64,000 bases of DNA from Thainema sp966674685 (GCA_966674685.1 CBKWJC010000028.1:5267-69266), one strand, 5' to 3'. Counted from the stretch's first letter, positions 9,141-17,661 are shown. The notes: generated by a model not told the origin, from the sequence alone. Numbers and translations: made by a program.

Positions 9141-9884
9141 ATGAGTCGAACCGTAGAAGTTCTGTCCGATAAGACCGCGTTGATTGAGCGGGCGCTGCAA
9201 ATTACCGTTGACCGCCTGCAAAGTGCGATCGCAGATCGGGGATTTTGCACCATTGCCCTCTCTGGCGGTAGTACGCCAAAGCCGCTCTACGAAGCGCTCG
9301 CCAAGCAGGATTTGCCGTGGGATCAGGTCTACGTTTTCTGGGGCGATGAGCGGTATGTCCCGGCTGAACATGCGGACAGTAACGCCGGGATGGCTCGCAA
9401 AGCCTGGCTCGATCACGTCAGTATTCCCGCTGGAAATATTTACCCGATGCCCACGGACGCACCGGAACCCGCCACAGCAGCGGCGCAGTACGACCAAACG
9501 ATTCAAGCCTTTTTTCAGGAAAAAACGGGTAAAACCATTGACTTCCCTGAGTTCGACGTGGTGCTGCTCGGCATGGGCGATGATGGTCACACCGCCTCGC
9601 TGTTTCCCCATACGGAAGCGCTACAGGTGTGCGATCGCAGAATCACCGTCGGCAACAAAGACGGACAGCCTCGCATCACCTTCACCGTACCGCTGATCAA
9701 CTGCGCCCGCACCATCCTGTTTGTCGTAGCCGGAGCCGATAAACAAGACGCCCTCTCCCACATCTTCAGCTCAGACGCCAACTACGACACCTACCCCTCC
9801 AAATTTATTCAACCCCAACAGGGCGAACTGATCTGGCTCCTCGACCAAGCCGCTGGCCAAAACCTTGATCCAGTCACAACTTAG
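9141..9884 (+). CDS. pgl: 6-Phosphogluconolactonase
   Basis: Hydrolyses 6-phosphogluconolactone to 6-phosphogluconate in the oxidative pentose phosphate pathway. The 247-residue length is normal for the DevB/NagB-like family. Signatures are ALSGGSTPKPLYEAL near residue 40, VYVFWGDERYVP with the acidic residue of the active site, and GMGDDGHTASLFP near residue 155. In many cyanobacteria pgl follows gnd; here no gnd is adjacent, the upstream neighbour being a divergent glycosyltransferase gene. A C-rich spacer follows the stop. Confidence 0.94.
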   Translation: MSRTVEVLSDKTALIERALQITVDRLQSAIADRGFCTIALSGGSTPKPLYEALAKQDLPWDQVYVFWGDERYVPAEHADSNAGMARKAWLDHVSIPAGNIYPMPTDAPEPATAAAQYDQTIQAFFQEKTGKTIDFPEFDVVLLGMGDDGHTASLFPHTEALQVCDRRITVGNKDGQPRITFTVPLINCARTILFVVAGADKQDALSHIFSSDANYDTYPSKFIQPQQGELIWLLDQAAGQNLDPVTT

Positions 9885-10195
9885 TTATTTACCCACTTCC
9901 CCCTTATCTCCTGACTCCCTTTACAGCCTCAAATCCCTACGCCGCGCTTCGCTTTGCCCAACACACCCTACGACTGACTCCCTTGACTCCCCCTTGCCCC
10001 TTAGCTCCCCTGCCCCCCTACTCATCCACCCTCCTACCCCCTTCCCTCCCAAACCCCATCCCGATCAAAATCTCGATTATGCTACTAGCCGTATCGCAAT
10101 ATTAAAATCCAACACATTCAATTAAAATCAAGCACGTTCAACCATTTCTATAGCCAACCATTTTTTATGATGGTCGCATTATGTGGGGAATGCCC
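9885..10195. other. Pyrimidine-rich low-complexity spacer with a REP-like motif
   Basis: The plus strand from 9896 to about 10070 is dominated by CTCCC, TTCCCCC and ACTCCCTTGACTCCC tracts, a type of degenerate repeat common in cyanobacterial spacers; the 86-codon frame there is of this composition and is not called. Within it 9937-9972 holds a REP-like motif (CCAACACACCCTACG). At 10098-10142 a sequence like ATTAAAATCNAACACATTCA occurs twice in tandem. Confidence 0.55.
9937..9972. repeat. REP-like GTAGGGTGTGTT motif
   Basis: The minus strand reads CGTAGGGTGTGTTGGGCAAA followed by GCGAAGCGCGG, a classic form of the GTAGGGTGNGTT...GCG bacterial palindrome. A related motif occurs at 54799-54830. 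Confidence 0.6.
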
Positions 10196-10963
10196 ATGAT
10201 TGTTTGCCCAAATTGCAATCACCAGAATCCAGATGGAGCCGTGCAGTGTGAAGCCTGCTATACGCCGCTACCAGAGATGATCGCCTGCCCCAACTGCCAA
10301 GCCCCCGTGCAGGCTGATGCCAGTTTTTGTGGACAATGTGGATACAATCTCCAAACTGCGCCACCGCCAACCTTTGCTGCATCAGCCTCGCCATCGTCCG
10401 ATCTACCGGATTTTGAATCGTTTGCATCATCATCGGGTGAAATTCCCAATTTGATGCCTCCCGATCCACTGGTGCAGCCTGACCCCATTTCTCCCAAAGC
10501 TGAAGCAGCCATGTCCTCGTCAGAGGCGGCTCCATCAGCTAGTGCAGCCGCAGTCCCCATGTCACCTCCTCCTGCTCCTACACCTGACGCTGCTGTCCCT
10601 CCAGCAACTCCAGCCAGCACAACCCAGCTCCAGCAGCAAACAGCTCGCCTGCTGCACATCCAAACCAATACGTTGATTGAGCTGCCTGCTAATTTACCTC
10701 TGATTCACATTGGCAAACCCAACGACCGCATTCCCCCAGACGTTGATGTTTCGGGCTTTCCCAGTTCAGAGATTGTTTCACGAGTACATGCTGATATTCG
10801 AGTCGAGGGCGATATCTACTATATTGAGGATGTTGGAAGTTCGAATGGTACCTACGTCAACAACTTACCGCTTCCCTTGGGCAATCGCCATCGATTACGT
10901 CCCGGCGATCGGATCGCGTTAGGAAAAGGCGATAAAGTTTCTTTTATTTTTCAATTTTCTTGA
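10196..10963 (+). CDS. Zinc-ribbon and FHA domain protein
   Basis: A 255-residue protein with two N-terminal zinc ribbons (C4, C7, C18, C21 and C31, C34, C45, C48), a low-complexity Ser/Ala/Pro linker of about 110 residues, and a C-terminal FHA domain (about 165-255). The FHA core shows VSRVHADIR and SSNGTYVNN; the usual arginine of the phosphothreonine pocket (IGR) is lysine here (IGK). FHA domains bind phosphothreonine, so the partner may be a Ser/Thr kinase substrate. I chose the third ATG (10196) because GGGGA lies six bases upstream and the product then begins directly with the ribbon, MIVCPNC; ATGs at 10181 and 10190 are alternatives. First gene of a three-gene same-strand cluster. Confidence 0.85.
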   Translation: MIVCPNCNHQNPDGAVQCEACYTPLPEMIACPNCQAPVQADASFCGQCGYNLQTAPPPTFAASASPSSDLPDFESFASSSGEIPNLMPPDPLVQPDPISPKAEAAMSSSEAAPSASAAAVPMSPPPAPTPDAAVPPATPASTTQLQQQTARLLHIQTNTLIELPANLPLIHIGKPNDRIPPDVDVSGFPSSEIVSRVHADIRVEGDIYYIEDVGSSNGTYVNNLPLPLGNRHRLRPGDRIALGKGDKVSFIFQFS

Positions 10964-11075
10964 TGTTCTGTTTTATGCGTCAAGATTCCACATAGAATCA
11001 CGAAGGCATTGTTTGGCTTGCCGCGATCGCTGAATTTATCCACACGAATTTATCCACACATTGATTTCAGAGAAT

Positions 11076-12629
11076 GTGATTACTCTGCTTCTTCTACATC
11101 CGCAAAAAAAGACACCCGTTCAGCACTGGACGTTTGAAAACGAATCCGTGATTCGAATAGGACGCTCAACAGACAATCATGTTGTGCTCTATAGCGCTGT
11201 TGTCTCACGGCATCATGTTGAACTGAGACAGCAAGGCAACCGCTGGGAAATTATAAATTTGGGCACTAATGGCACCTATGTCGATGGCAAGCGCATTACC
11301 CAGATGCCAGCTCAAGATGGGGTGATTATTCGGTTGGCTCGGTCTGGCCCTAATATTCAAATTCTCATGGGTCAAGACGCGCTCCAGCATATTCAGAAAC
11401 TGTCGTCTCAGGCTCAAGCTGCGGATCAGCCACAGGTACCCGTACCTGGTGTTAAAACAGCGGTGGTTGATGATGTTCCGTCACAGCCGTTGGACGAGGC
11501 CGATCCGCCGCCCAAATCGTCTGTGATTCCGGTTCCCGATCATCTACGCTTGCCGGATCAGCCAGAGCCAGTCCAAAACAGCCACTTTGGGTCAGTGACA
11601 CCCAGTGCACCACGATTTGATCCATCTGATTTGAGTGACTTCTTGAGCGGCGATTTGGGCATGGATTCATCCTGTGGGATAGAAACCTATGCTGAACACA
11701 CGATTCCTCGTCTGCGGCCTAAACAGCTTGAGGATGGGCCACCACTGTCGGAGCAGATGCAGAGTGATTGCCCCCATGCGAATCCGGGCAAGCTGTTTTG
11801 CCGAGACTGTGGCAGGCCGCTGCATCCACTAATGGCGATCGCAGGTTATCAGATTGTCGGGCAGTTGGGGCGCGGTGAGGTTGGCGTTACCTATTGGGCT
11901 TGGCAAGAGGGCTTTAATCTTGACGGCCATAATGTGGTGATCAAAACATTGAACCCGGACTGGGCACGTCATCCCCAAGCGGTTGAAGCTTTTCAGCGTG
12001 AAGCAGATTTACTGCATCAACTGCATCATCCTCGGATTCCGGAACTGCTGGACTATATCGAAGTCAAGGGACAGCTTTATCTAATTATGGAGCTGATTCG
12101 GGGGCCGACGCTGGCTCAGTGGATTCGGAAGCAAGGCCCGGTAACAGAGGCGGATGCGGCTCGATGGATGATGCAGCTTTGTGATGTGCTGAGCTATCTC
12201 CACCGACAGTCTCCGCCTGTTTTGCATCGCAATTTGAATCCTAGTTCGCTGGTGTTGCGCGGTAGCTCAACGGCTCAACTTGAGCTAGCGGTGGTTAATT
12301 TCGACGTGATTGAACATGACTTGCTGGGTGTGGATCGACCCAGTGGTTTATCTGTCTACTCTGCGCCAGAGGAAATGGGTGGAGAACTGGACGCTACGAC
12401 GGATTTGTATGCGCTTGGCCCGCTGCTGATCTTTTTGTTGACGGGACAGTCGCCAGAACTCTACTATGGCACTCGCGATCAGGGGCAGCGGCTCTATCCA
12501 GAGTATGTGACGGGCTTGTCGGGGCAGATGACCCACATTATTCGGACGTTAACGCATCCAGAGCCGATGGTGCGCTATGCGAGTGCTGAGTCGGTAGCGG
12601 CAGATCTGCGATCGCTGGCTGAAAGCTAA
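11076..12629 (+). CDS. FHA / zinc-ribbon / pseudokinase protein
   Basis: 517 residues. FHA domain at about 15-100 with the pocket residues intact (IGRS, SRHH, GTNGTYV). A proline-rich linker leads to a short C-H-C-C zinc motif (C232, H234, C242, C245), like the cysteine prefix of many cyanobacterial kinases, then a Hanks-type kinase fold (about 257-515). The glycine loop (GRGEVG), lysine K290 and glutamate E309 are kept and the APE motif is present. However HRDLKPxN reads HRNLNPSS and DFG reads NFD, so the catalytic base and both metal ligands are missing: a pseudokinase. The GTG at 11076 gives the family-like start (M)ITLLLLHP; a TTG at 11061 is in frame. It probably recognises phosphoproteins without phosphorylating them. 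Confidence 0.86.
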   Translation: MITLLLLHPQKKTPVQHWTFENESVIRIGRSTDNHVVLYSAVVSRHHVELRQQGNRWEIINLGTNGTYVDGKRITQMPAQDGVIIRLARSGPNIQILMGQDALQHIQKLSSQAQAADQPQVPVPGVKTAVVDDVPSQPLDEADPPPKSSVIPVPDHLRLPDQPEPVQNSHFGSVTPSAPRFDPSDLSDFLSGDLGMDSSCGIETYAEHTIPRLRPKQLEDGPPLSEQMQSDCPHANPGKLFCRDCGRPLHPLMAIAGYQIVGQLGRGEVGVTYWAWQEGFNLDGHNVVIKTLNPDWARHPQAVEAFQREADLLHQLHHPRIPELLDYIEVKGQLYLIMELIRGPTLAQWIRKQGPVTEADAARWMMQLCDVLSYLHRQSPPVLHRNLNPSSLVLRGSSTAQLELAVVNFDVIEHDLLGVDRPSGLSVYSAPEEMGGELDATTDLYALGPLLIFLLTGQSPELYYGTRDQGQRLYPEYVTGLSGQMTHIIRTLTHPEPMVRYASAESVAADLRSLAES

Positions 12630-12709
12630 AGATTTAAACCAAAGACTGAACTATTGATGCCGAACTTGATCAATACTGAATGAGCGTGTTGACGCTACGA
12701 GTAAGTTCA

Positions 12710-13420
12710 ATGGCCAAGGGCGACCAAATTTATGTGATGCGACAAATGCCACTGGTGCCGCATACCTATCAGCATCACGGCATTGACTGCGGCGATGGCA
12801 GCGTTATTCACTACCGAAAAGCAGGTGAGGCCACGATTACTCTAACTGCGATCGCAGAATTTGCTCAGAATCAGCCGATTCGCACCAAGCTTTATACCAC
12901 TGCGTTTTTGCCGGAAATTGTGGTGAATCGCGCCATCAGCCGCTTGGGTGAGCAGCAGTATGATCTATTTACCAACAATTGCGAACACTTTGCCACCTGG
13001 TGCAAGGTTGGGCGCAGCGAGAGCGCTCAGCTTGTCAACTATGGTCTTTATCCTGAAGTGCTTGATTTTGCCGAATCGCGACCACTCATTGATCGGGCGA
13101 CTTACGAAGCTGATCCGGCCCGATCGCTGGAGCTATTCAAGCAGGCTATTGTCAATCTTTATGAGGCGGAAAAGCAGGTGCGGCCTCAGTATCAGCAGAC
13201 TCAAGCGGATATCGACACCTGGCATCGGGTAGCGCTCCTGGCCCTAAAGCGCGATCGCATGGACTTAGCTCGGGCGGCTTTGCAGCGTAAGTATGACGCC
13301 AAACAGAAGCTCAAGCGGCTTCAGCCCCAAATGGATCAGATTGAAGCGATCCGGCAAAATTTACAGGCCAACAGCGATGTTCTGCGACGGCGGCTTGAGA
13401 TGAGCACGCCGACTATTTAG
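12710..13420 (+). CDS. LRAT-like (NlpC/P60 superfamily) protein
   Basis: A 236-residue protein whose first 115 residues match the lecithin retinol acyltransferase (LRAT) fold: HHGIDCGDGSVIHY supplies two histidines (H23, H34) and TNNCEHFATWC the nucleophile C91. Such proteins are permuted papain-like thiol enzymes acting as acyltransferases or lipases; the bacterial substrates are unknown. Residues 120-236 are a charged helical, probably coiled-coil region. The ATG at 12710 gives MAKGDQIYV, a start shared with relatives; an ATG at 12680 is in frame. It follows the FHA-pseudokinase gene by 80 bases on the same strand, so co-expression is likely but unproven. Confidence 0.82.
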   Translation: MAKGDQIYVMRQMPLVPHTYQHHGIDCGDGSVIHYRKAGEATITLTAIAEFAQNQPIRTKLYTTAFLPEIVVNRAISRLGEQQYDLFTNNCEHFATWCKVGRSESAQLVNYGLYPEVLDFAESRPLIDRATYEADPARSLELFKQAIVNLYEAEKQVRPQYQQTQADIDTWHRVALLALKRDRMDLARAALQRKYDAKQKLKRLQPQMDQIEAIRQNLQANSDVLRRRLEMSTPTI

Positions 13421-13441
13421 AACTCGATTCAGTGGGAGTTA

Positions 13442-13534
13442 CGGCTATCTCCATAGTAGTGGGGACGTTTTTGTGGCGCAGCAAAGCTGTGCCACAAAAA
13501 CGTCCGTATCCTAACCAAGCTGACTACAGCTATA
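13442..13534. repeat. Family B palindromic element, copy 1
   Basis: The stem GGACGTTTTTGTGGC (13463-13477) pairs with 13491-13505, extended by GCAGC/GCTGT around an AAA loop. The right flank reads CCTAACCAAGCTGACTACAG followed by CTATA, the most regular family B terminal repeat; the left end is degenerate. It lies between convergent genes and could also end transcription. Confidence 0.75.
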
Positions 13535-13686
13535 CGTCCAAAGTTTCAACATCATCGAACCATTTTGCCCATAGGTGAGCGATATCATCACAACTAGATC
13601 TATTTTTGTCTACCTCGTCTTGATCTACCTCGTCTTGATATTGATGCGTTAGAAAACTGACAAAGTCACTGACTTGCTGCAAAAAT

Positions 13687-14487
13687 CTAGAACAAGACTC
13701 CAATTAAAGTTAGCAATACACCCAAGACTCCGGTTGCGATCGCAACATAGAACGCCGTTTTCGCGTTATTGTCGGCCGCTTTGGTCATTGCTTCATAGGG
13801 TTTGAGGGCAATGATATAGCGTTTGTCCTCAAGCGGTTTTCGGATGGCCAGCTTGCCTGTACTGTCTGTCACCATGCCAACCACGAGCGCTTCCCGATCC
13901 ACGGGCAGGATGGATTCCGTAAATCGGTAGCCTAAAATGCGGCGGCGAGGCGTGGAGCGGTGGCCGATAGCAAACGAGAATGAACCAAAGGAAATTTTGC
14001 CAGCGACATGGGTATCAGGCCGAAACTCATCCAACACCTTAATCGTCTCAATGTCGGCCTGATCAGGATCGACGGTGATGACACCGGATGCGTCACACAG
14101 TTGGAACGGGATTGACTGCTGATTGCGCGATACGGTTTCGGAACTGCGGCGGGTACTTTGCTTGGTGTTGCCCTCGCTGTCTTTTTCGGTGACAGTTTCT
14201 TCATATTCCTGCGTCACGGTCATGGTGTAGTAAACGCAGGGCGACTGGTTTAGCGGTGATTCTAGCGGTTGGTCAGACTGGATTTCTCCCCACAGCCGCA
14301 CGTAATCTTGCCAGTTGCCAGCGCCAATTTCCTGGGCGATTTCTTGCGCCAGATGATGTAAATCGCTGACGGAAGCGGCACGCGCCGATTTGAGGCTAAA
14401 GCTGCGCGATTTTTGATCTCGACTGATGAAATATGCGATCGCGCTCACAATCAGCAAAATAATGCCAATCACACCAATAGCAGACAT
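13687..14487 (-). CDS. GIDE-domain membrane protein (MUL1-like, no RING)
   Basis: 266 residues with an N-terminal membrane segment (GVIGIILLIVSAIAYFI) and a C-terminal one (FYVAIATGVLGVLLTLIGVLF), the middle forming a GIDE domain: GEIQSDQPLESPLNQSPCVYY, TEKDSEGNTKQSTRRSSE, then IPFQLCDASGVITVDP. The eukaryotic homologue MUL1/MAPL is a mitochondrial E3 ligase with this domain plus a RING; no RING cysteines exist here, so automatic labels of ubiquitin ligase would be wrong. Function in bacteria is unknown. Monocistronic by spacing. Confidence 0.8.
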   Translation of the reverse strand: MSAIGVIGIILLIVSAIAYFISRDQKSRSFSLKSARAASVSDLHHLAQEIAQEIGAGNWQDYVRLWGEIQSDQPLESPLNQSPCVYYTMTVTQEYEETVTEKDSEGNTKQSTRRSSETVSRNQQSIPFQLCDASGVITVDPDQADIETIKVLDEFRPDTHVAGKISFGSFSFAIGHRSTPRRRILGYRFTESILPVDREALVVGMVTDSTGKLAIRKPLEDKRYIIALKPYEAMTKAADNNAKTAFYVAIATGVLGVLLTLIGVLF

Positions 14488-14879
14488 GGCTTAAGCCTCG
14501 ATTTATTCAGGTACCTGTTAATACAAATTTGCTTAGAAACCCATAAGCTGTTCCCACCTTATTCAAAAACAATTTTGGATCAGAGATTTAGACACAGATC
14601 TTTTCAAATGGCCTGAATTTAATTTAGCCAAAGGCTTACACGACAAAGCTTCCACTGCTATTCCTTATGAGCTGTGCCTATGAGCCATACCTCATGAGCA
14701 ATCATCCTGCACAGCTTGATTGCGCCAGCCTGATTGTGCCAGCTTATCGTGATCGTTGAGAACCGCCTTGATGGGCTTGGATCGAGTCCGTACATGACAC
14801 CCCTGTTTAATATGTTGTGAAATGAGGTTGAGCCAGTATATCGCAACAAAATACAGCATTTTTCAACCTCGTAAGCTAC

Positions 14880-14920
14880 ATAAAAGTGTTTCTCTGCCTC
14901 CGGTAGAGAAACACTTTTAT
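14880..14920. repeat. 16-bp perfect hairpin
   Basis: ATAAAAGTGTTTCTCT (14880-14895) is perfectly inverted at 14905-14920 around a nine-base loop. The A/T-rich outer ends could give a bidirectional terminator. Confidence 0.7.
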
Positions 14921-14945
14921 AGTAATTCCAGTTAAGAGTGAGAGA

Positions 14946-14994
14946 GCGAGAGAGGAGAGCGCCTCAGGATGAGGCGCTCTCCTCTCTCGCTTTT
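14946..14994 (+). terminator. 20-bp perfect hairpin followed by TTTT
   Basis: Arms 14946-14965 and 14971-14990 pair perfectly with a five-base loop AGGAT; the plus strand continues TTTTACC. It looks like an intrinsic terminator, yet no plus-strand gene precedes it for more than 1.5 kb. It may belong to a small RNA or be another palindromic element. Confidence 0.6.
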
Positions 14995-15013
14995 ACCTAG
15001 AACCCCTATACAT

Positions 15014-15034
15014 ACCAGCGTGGGAAACGCTGTA
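15014..15034. repeat. Short repeated palindrome, copy 1
   Basis: ACCAGCGTGGGAAACGCTGT occurs here and again at 17662-17682. The core CAGCGT-GGGAA-ACGCTG is a six-bp hairpin. Confidence 0.6.
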
Positions 15035-15325
15035 AGCAAGGGTTTTAACTGATTTCAATTGATCTAGCCTTACTGTCGCTGCAACAGCAGAATGGGTTGA
15101 TTGAGAACGGCGCGCCAAAATGCAAGGTTTTCCTCTAGCCAATTTAATAAAACTTGACAAACAGAGACTGAGCTTGAAGATCAAGCCAAGATTACTGAGT
15201 TGCAAAAAACACATAGGCATGCCTGGGCACGGTAGGTACGAAGCCACTCGCTTTTTTTGGGGATTTACGCCTCAAAAAATTTGTAAAGCGGCTCGATCTG
15301 TTGTGTTATCTGAAACGTTTGATTC

Positions 15326-16855
15326 ATGAATTCACGGAATCGATTGATTAAACTGCTGCTCACCTGTATCACGTTAGGATTGTGTCCCTCAGCTACGCTG
15401 CCAGAATTGGCCTCTGCTCAAACGACAGCGACCTCACAAGCCGCTGACCCAGTCGCTGATGTGACGACGGCTGCTCTTGAATCAGCCGTCGTTGCCGAAA
15501 TCAATCGTATGCGAACTCATCCATCTGCCTACGCGGCTTGGTTAGAAACCACGAAAGCGTATTATGATGGCACAACGCTGGCGTTGCCGAATGAACCGCG
15601 TGTACGCACGGCGGAAGGAGTAGCCGCTGTTGATGATGCGATCGCAGTTCTCAATCAACTCGATCCGCTGCCACCACTTAAATACTCTGCTGGTTTGAAC
15701 GATGCGGCGCGTGACCATGTTCAGGATCTGATTCGCATCGGGGCATTAACCTTGACGGGTAGCGACGGCAGTCAGCCCGAAGATCGAGTTAGCCGCTATG
15801 GTGAGCTTTCTGGTCAGGCCGCTGAATTGTTGAACTATGGTAATCAAACGGCGGCAGGGCTAGTCATGCAGCTTGTGATCAGTGACGGTAATCCTGATCG
15901 CGCCTCACGAGCTACTCTGCTGCGCTCTGATTTTACGGTGACGGGCGTGGGTTGCGATCGCATGAGCCAGCAAATGCTCTGCGTACTGGACTACGCCAGC
16001 GAATATAGTGATAACGAGGGGCTAAGTTCCGAAAACTTAGACGCTGAAGCCAGTGCTGAAACCGTTGAGCCAGTCGAAACCGTTAGCGGTAAGGTAGACA
16101 GCGTTGATAGCATGGCCAGCACAGCAGTAATTGCCAGTGACTCTGACGCTGATCTGTTAGATGATGCTCAGAATTCCAGTGATTCGTCAGTCACACCTGC
16201 TGCACCAGAACCAGCCGCTACCGCATCCCGTCCAGCCGCTAGCCCACCTAGTTTAGAACTCTCCGCAGTCGAACAAGCCCTGATCGAGGAAACCAATCTT
16301 TTACGGGCAAATCCAGCCGCCTACGCTAAGAAATTAGAACAGCTCCTGCCCTACTACGATGGTATGCAGCTCAAGCTGCCAGATCAGTCATTTGTTCTTG
16401 AAACCGAAGAAGGCGTGAGTGCAGTAGAAGAAGCGATCGCAGTTTTACGCGCTACCGATGCGCTACCTGTGCTTGAACCAATGGTGGGTTTATCGCTGGG
16501 AGCCAACGATCATGCTGTTGACCTGAGTTTGAATAACCGGATGGGACATTACGGTAGTGATGACAGCGATCCATTTGAGCGGATCAGCCGCTATGGCACC
16601 TATCACGATATCGCAGGTGAAAACATCAGCTACAGCCCAATTCATACCGCTGAATGGCATGTAATCCAGTGGCTAATTGATGACGGAGTTAGCGATCGCG
16701 GCCACCGGGAAACGTTGCTGAAACCAGAGTATCAGGCAACCGGAGTCGCCTGTGAACCCCATGCAGGTTTTGGCAACGTCTGCGTGATGACCTATGCGGG
16801 CGAGTACACCAATAATGAAGGTATTGAAACCTCCCTTGAGGTCGTGCAACGCTGA
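15326..16855 (+). CDS. Secreted protein with two CAP (SCP/PR1) domains
   Basis: 509 residues. A signal peptide (LIKLLLTCITLGLCPSATL...ASAQ) predicts export. Two homologous CAP domains follow at about 50-230 and 315-500, joined by an Ala/Ser/Glu-rich linker. The second has the full set of CAP features: NDHAVDLSLNNRMGH, GENISYS and DRGHRETLL, with the paired histidines and glutamate. In the first the equivalent of HRETLL is RATLL and the GEN motif is replaced by GQAAELL, so its cavity is degenerate. The domains clearly arose by internal duplication (shared YYDG, EGV..V..AIAVL and ISRYG/VSRYG). Function of bacterial CAP proteins is poorly known; lipid binding or wall-associated roles are proposed. 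Confidence 0.88.
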   Translation: MNSRNRLIKLLLTCITLGLCPSATLPELASAQTTATSQAADPVADVTTAALESAVVAEINRMRTHPSAYAAWLETTKAYYDGTTLALPNEPRVRTAEGVAAVDDAIAVLNQLDPLPPLKYSAGLNDAARDHVQDLIRIGALTLTGSDGSQPEDRVSRYGELSGQAAELLNYGNQTAAGLVMQLVISDGNPDRASRATLLRSDFTVTGVGCDRMSQQMLCVLDYASEYSDNEGLSSENLDAEASAETVEPVETVSGKVDSVDSMASTAVIASDSDADLLDDAQNSSDSSVTPAAPEPAATASRPAASPPSLELSAVEQALIEETNLLRANPAAYAKKLEQLLPYYDGMQLKLPDQSFVLETEEGVSAVEEAIAVLRATDALPVLEPMVGLSLGANDHAVDLSLNNRMGHYGSDDSDPFERISRYGTYHDIAGENISYSPIHTAEWHVIQWLIDDGVSDRGHRETLLKPEYQATGVACEPHAGFGNVCVMTYAGEYTNNEGIETSLEVVQR

Positions 16856-17238
16856 TCTAGCGCTCCACGCTCAATCAGGAAAGAGGTAGCAGAATTAATG
16901 AGCATCATCAATTCAGATGGATATTCCTCAGTTGCTTCCTCTGGCTGTCACTCCATCTGTCACTAAATAAGTAGCTGCATAGGGATAAATACATATTGGA
17001 AAAACTGTAGGAGCGTCCTGCTGGAGCGCTCCTACAGTTTTTTGTACGTTTATTTATGCCAACCTAATTTATCCATGCTTTGGTCTGTCAGATCCGTCAG
17101 ATCAAAAAGTATTTATAAATACAATCCACTCAGCCCGCAACCCTATGCCACAATGATGAGTTGTGTGGGGTTGTTATGAGTAGATCATATTCTGTACACC
17201 TTGTTGCACTATAGGACTACGAAACACTGTTTGAAGCA
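16856..17238. other. Spacer between CAP protein and ftrV, holding family A copy 1
   Basis: No gene seen. It contains the family A element at 16970-17065, which may also end the CAP transcript, and then about 170 bases upstream of ftrV that must hold its promoter. Confidence 0.5.
16970..17065. repeat. Family A palindromic element, copy 1 (inverted orientation)
   Basis: The outer ends AAGTAGCTGCAT and ATGCCAACCT bracket a hairpin of 16 bp (17000-17015 with 17027-17042, AAAAACTGTAGGAGCG). Read on the minus strand its end is AGGTTGGCATAAATAAACGT, closely matching the left ends of copies at 32130 and 51500; the stem sequence differs from theirs. Confidence 0.75.
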
Positions 17239-17463
17239 ATGAATATTGGCGATCGCGTTCGAGTAAAAGAGACTGTCGTTGTCTATCACAATCCTGAAAA
17301 TCGGGGCAACGAAACCAACATCCAAGGTATGGAAGGTGAGGTTGTTGACATTGTAAAAGAGTGGAAAGGGCGTCCTGTGAGCGCTAATTTTCCTGTCTAT
17401 GTCATGTTCAATAAACGGTTCCGGGCTCATCTGCGGGAAGATGAACTGGAAGTGGTTAGTTAG
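17239..17463 (+). CDS. ftrV: Ferredoxin-thioredoxin reductase, variable (alpha) subunit
   Basis: Small SH3-like subunit that clamps the catalytic FtrC subunit of ferredoxin:thioredoxin reductase, which passes electrons from photosynthetic ferredoxin to thioredoxin. The 74-residue product has the family pattern VGDRVRVKE-like start (IGDRVRVKETVVVYHNPE), EGEVVDIVKEWKGRPVSANFPVYV and the end FRAHLREDELE. No cysteine is needed in this subunit. The gene stands alone; ftrC is elsewhere, as is usual in cyanobacteria. Confidence 0.93.
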   Translation: MNIGDRVRVKETVVVYHNPENRGNETNIQGMEGEVVDIVKEWKGRPVSANFPVYVMFNKRFRAHLREDELEVVS

Positions 17464-17661
17464 GCACGGATTGCTGCTGATTGATAATTTTGCAATCAGT
17501 CATCATCCTCAAATGTCTGCCATAGACAAAACTAAAATTTCATATTTAGACTGAGGGGGTTGCTGATAGGCAGTCCCCTTTGTTTTTGGGTGAGGCGAGG
17601 GGGCTGAAGAGTTCTTAATTCAAAACCGCATATTGACACATGCGGGATGCTCCCAGTGTTT

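Larger units (their letters stand above)
14488..15325. other. 838-base gene-free spacer with two strong hairpins
   Basis: No credible coding frame: the short ones (14658-14849, 14993-15247 minus; 15120-15329 plus) lack family resemblance and ribosome sites. The notable contents are tandem hairpins at 14880-14920 and 14946-14994 and a small palindrome at 15014-15034 that recurs at 17662. This is a candidate place for an unannotated RNA. Confidence 0.5.

Noticed and set aside
9865..10125. 86-codon frame in the pyrimidine-rich spacer after pgl
   Set aside because: Composition is only Pro/Ser/Leu/Thr from CTCCC tracts, a typical repeat artefact.
10258..10668. 136-codon minus-strand frame inside the zinc-ribbon/FHA gene
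   Set aside because: Gly/Ala/Ser-rich shadow of the low-complexity linker on the other strand.
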